Assembly (NCBI GenBank): GCA_030374765.1
Contig: JARGXX010000034.1
Span: 124,001-188,000, forward strand
Source of the DNA: Agarophyton chilense
Lineage: Eukaryota; Rhodophyta; Florideophyceae; Gracilariales; Gracilariaceae
DNA: 64,000 nt
Direction: 5' to 3'
Notes under the pieces: generated by a model
Database searches by the model: none
Told to the model about the DNA's origin: nothing
Seen by the model: only the letters and a program-made list of their open reading frames with translations
Position numbers and translations under genes: made by a program
Part shown: positions 62,935 to 64,000 of the stretch, one piece after another
Position numbering within the stretch: the stretch's first letter is position 1
Layout: the number at the start of each line of letters is the position of its first letter

Positions 62935-63798
62935 GAGAAGAGTTTATCATTAGTCATTTCGGGGGTATTCAGACCAAGTAAGCCGGGTGACTTCGATGGT
63001 AAGAGGGATCGATTGGTTGTGGATGCTTGGATATACCAAGTCAGCCAGTATCTGAATCTCGTGCAGGTCGCTAGTCCAGATCTCGATCTTAATGAGGCCA
63101 CCAAGATTGGCTTTGCTTCTATGCTACTGAAAGGCACGGCTGCGAGCTGGTGGTATGTATTAGTTCAATCACAACAGATACCAACTACGTGGCAAGAATT
63201 TGAAGCAGCAGTAAGAGCAGAATTCGTTCCTCAGGATAGCATTCGACGTGCAAGAGACAAGCTTCGTCGACTCTCTCAGCAAACTTCTGTGTCTTCATAC
63301 CTCACAGAGTTCAGAAATACTGTGTTGGCTATCCCAGTAATTTCTGATGACGAGAAGCTGGATAGGTTCTGCTCAGGATTGAAGCCTCAAGTGAAGCTGG
63401 AAGTATTGAAGTCGAACCCGACTACTATTGATGACGCCGCTCGAATTGCTTTAAGTGTGAATAGTGCTCTGTTTGGTGCCGGAATTTACAGTTCCTGGGG
63501 TGGACAACCGTCGAGCTTTGGGAGCTCTGGTCCAAAGGCCATGGAGATAGGGAACTTTGAAAATACTGGCACACACTATCAAGGAAGGGCTTTCCGAAGC
63601 AGCACAAAGAACTCAAGCATGAACAGTGGAGAGTATCAACAGCGCATGAAGGATATGCGTACTGGATCTTGCTTCGTTTGTCACAAAGAAGGCTGTCGAG
63701 CTTGGAAGCATAAGAAATCTGGAACGGACAAGAAGTCTAAGTCAGTATCGTGGAATAATTCTCAAGTTGAAGATTCAACGTTTGAATCGAAAAACTAA
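62935..63798 (+). CDS. Gag protein of element E with unusual zinc knuckle
   Basis: Coding similarity starts at about 62940 (V-F-R-P-S-K-P-G-D-F-D-G-K-R-D, the usual gag N-terminal 'P..F.G....' block), and the frame is open to 63798. No ATG is evident at the head, so the start is unresolved. The core reads WIYQVSQYLNLV, GTAASWWYVLVQSQQI, T-W-Q-E-F-E-A-A-V-R-A-E-F-V-P-Q, L-R-R-L-S-Q-Q-T-S-V-S-S-Y-L and F-C-S-G-L-K-P-Q-V, the retrotrans_gag order. The knuckle reads C-F-V-C-H-K-E-G-C-R-A-W-K-H: CX2CX4CX4H, with Cys and His exchanged relative to CX2CX4HX4C. The frame is undamaged. Confidence 0.8.
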   Translation, partial: EKSLSLVISGVFRPSKPGDFDGKRDRLVVDAWIYQVSQYLNLVQVASPDLDLNEATKIGFASMLLKGTAASWWYVLVQSQQIPTTWQEFEAAVRAEFVPQDSIRRARDKLRRLSQQTSVSSYLTEFRNTVLAIPVISDDEKLDRFCSGLKPQVKLEVLKSNPTTIDDAARIALSVNSALFGAGIYSSWGGQPSSFGSSGPKAMEIGNFENTGTHYQGRAFRSSTKNSSMNSGEYQQRMKDMRTGSCFVCHKEGCRAWKHKKSGTDKKSKSVSWNNSQVEDSTFESKN

Positions 63799-63845
63799 GT
63801 CGTCCATCGAAAATCAGAAATGTTTGCGCTCAGGATGGACCTGAG

Positions 63846-64000
63846 ATGAGTGCTTTGGAGAAACTCACTGCAGAGTTGAAGCAGTTGAGATGTGAATTAC
63901 GATCTCTACAAGAAGAGAGATCCGCCTCTAGAGAAGAGAGAGCTGAATCGAACACATTACAAAGTCGTGATGACTGCATTCGTCAGGGTGGAGATATACC
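63846..64000 (+). CDS. Second frame of element E, coiled-coil start (partial)
   Basis: Starts MSALEKLTAELKQLRCELRS about 45 bp after the gag stop, and is open to the window edge. Heptad-like Leu spacing followed by an E/R-rich stretch predicts a coiled coil. It may be the start of Pol or a separate gag-like protein. Confidence 0.45.
   Translation, partial: MSALEKLTAELKQLRCELRSLQEERSASREERAESNTLQSRDDCIRQGGDI

Larger units (their letters stand above)
62002..64000 (+). mobile_element. LTR retrotransposon E, 5' part (runs out of window)
   Basis: 5' LTR 62002-62349, primer site at 62351, long leader (62370-62930), gag (to 63798) and a second frame (63846 on). The same LTR family is present as a solo LTR at 33707-34054. 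The pol type is not visible, so gypsy or copia cannot be decided; the gag resembles the gypsy retrotrans_gag fold. Confidence 0.8.

Overview
Best guess for the source is a red alga (Florideophyceae, similar in style to Chondrus): a nuclear, eukaryotic window dominated by old and young retrotransposons, with few intronless host genes. Three things point there. A decayed alpha-glucan water dikinase lies next to a decayed GT92/DUF23-type glycosyltransferase at 59.3-61.2 kb. Host promoters share one layout, TATAAAAG about 118-134 bp before the ATG. The primer sites are eukaryotic initiator-tRNA sites. This placement is inference; no rRNA, organelle gene or species marker is present.

Layout. 0-2 kb: the 3' end of a copia element (family A) runs in from the left, next to a decayed minus-strand gag/protease that carries a 326-bp miniature LTR retrotransposon (LTRs of 76 and 77 bp, primer site, GTGAT target duplication). 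3.0-3.9 kb: an intact secreted collagen-like, mucin-like and Gly-rich protein gene. 6.0-8.8 kb: a broken transposon-type gene. 9.07-15.8 kb: an old copia element (B) with a long, minisatellite-filled leader. 16.7-21.2 kb: a degraded copia (C). 22.0-25.2 kb: gag/protease relics. 28.2-34.35 kb: a nearly full-length minus-strand copia of family A, with an inserted stretch bearing large hairpins in its reverse transcriptase and a solo LTR of another family inside its 5' LTR.

35.8-39.7 kb is the main live-looking host locus: three tandem genes for small secreted Gly-rich proteins. The middle gene looks like the product of an unequal crossover between its neighbours. Each gene has the same TATA spacing, and the promoters share a GCGCTGAC motif.

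42.6-50 kb holds an integrase relic, a Tc1/mariner DD34E relic, the 5' end of a copia primed by half of initiator tRNA-Met, a possible SINE, an unknown reading frame and a chromodomain integrase tail. 51.7-52.6 kb is a spondin-domain secreted protein with two in-frame stops. 53.13-58.61 kb is a Ty3/gypsy chromovirus-like element with nearly identical 311-bp LTRs but several pol breaks. 59.3-61.15 kb is the glycosyltransferase and glucan water dikinase pseudogene pair. 62.0 kb to the end is the 5' half of a young-looking LTR element whose 348-bp LTR carries a perfect three-unit heat-shock element upstream of its TATA box.

Host genes and mobile elements are largely separate in function. The connecting theme is that secreted-protein genes (Gly-rich family, spondin relic, collagen-like gene) share core promoter geometry, while most of the remaining DNA is nested retroelement debris.
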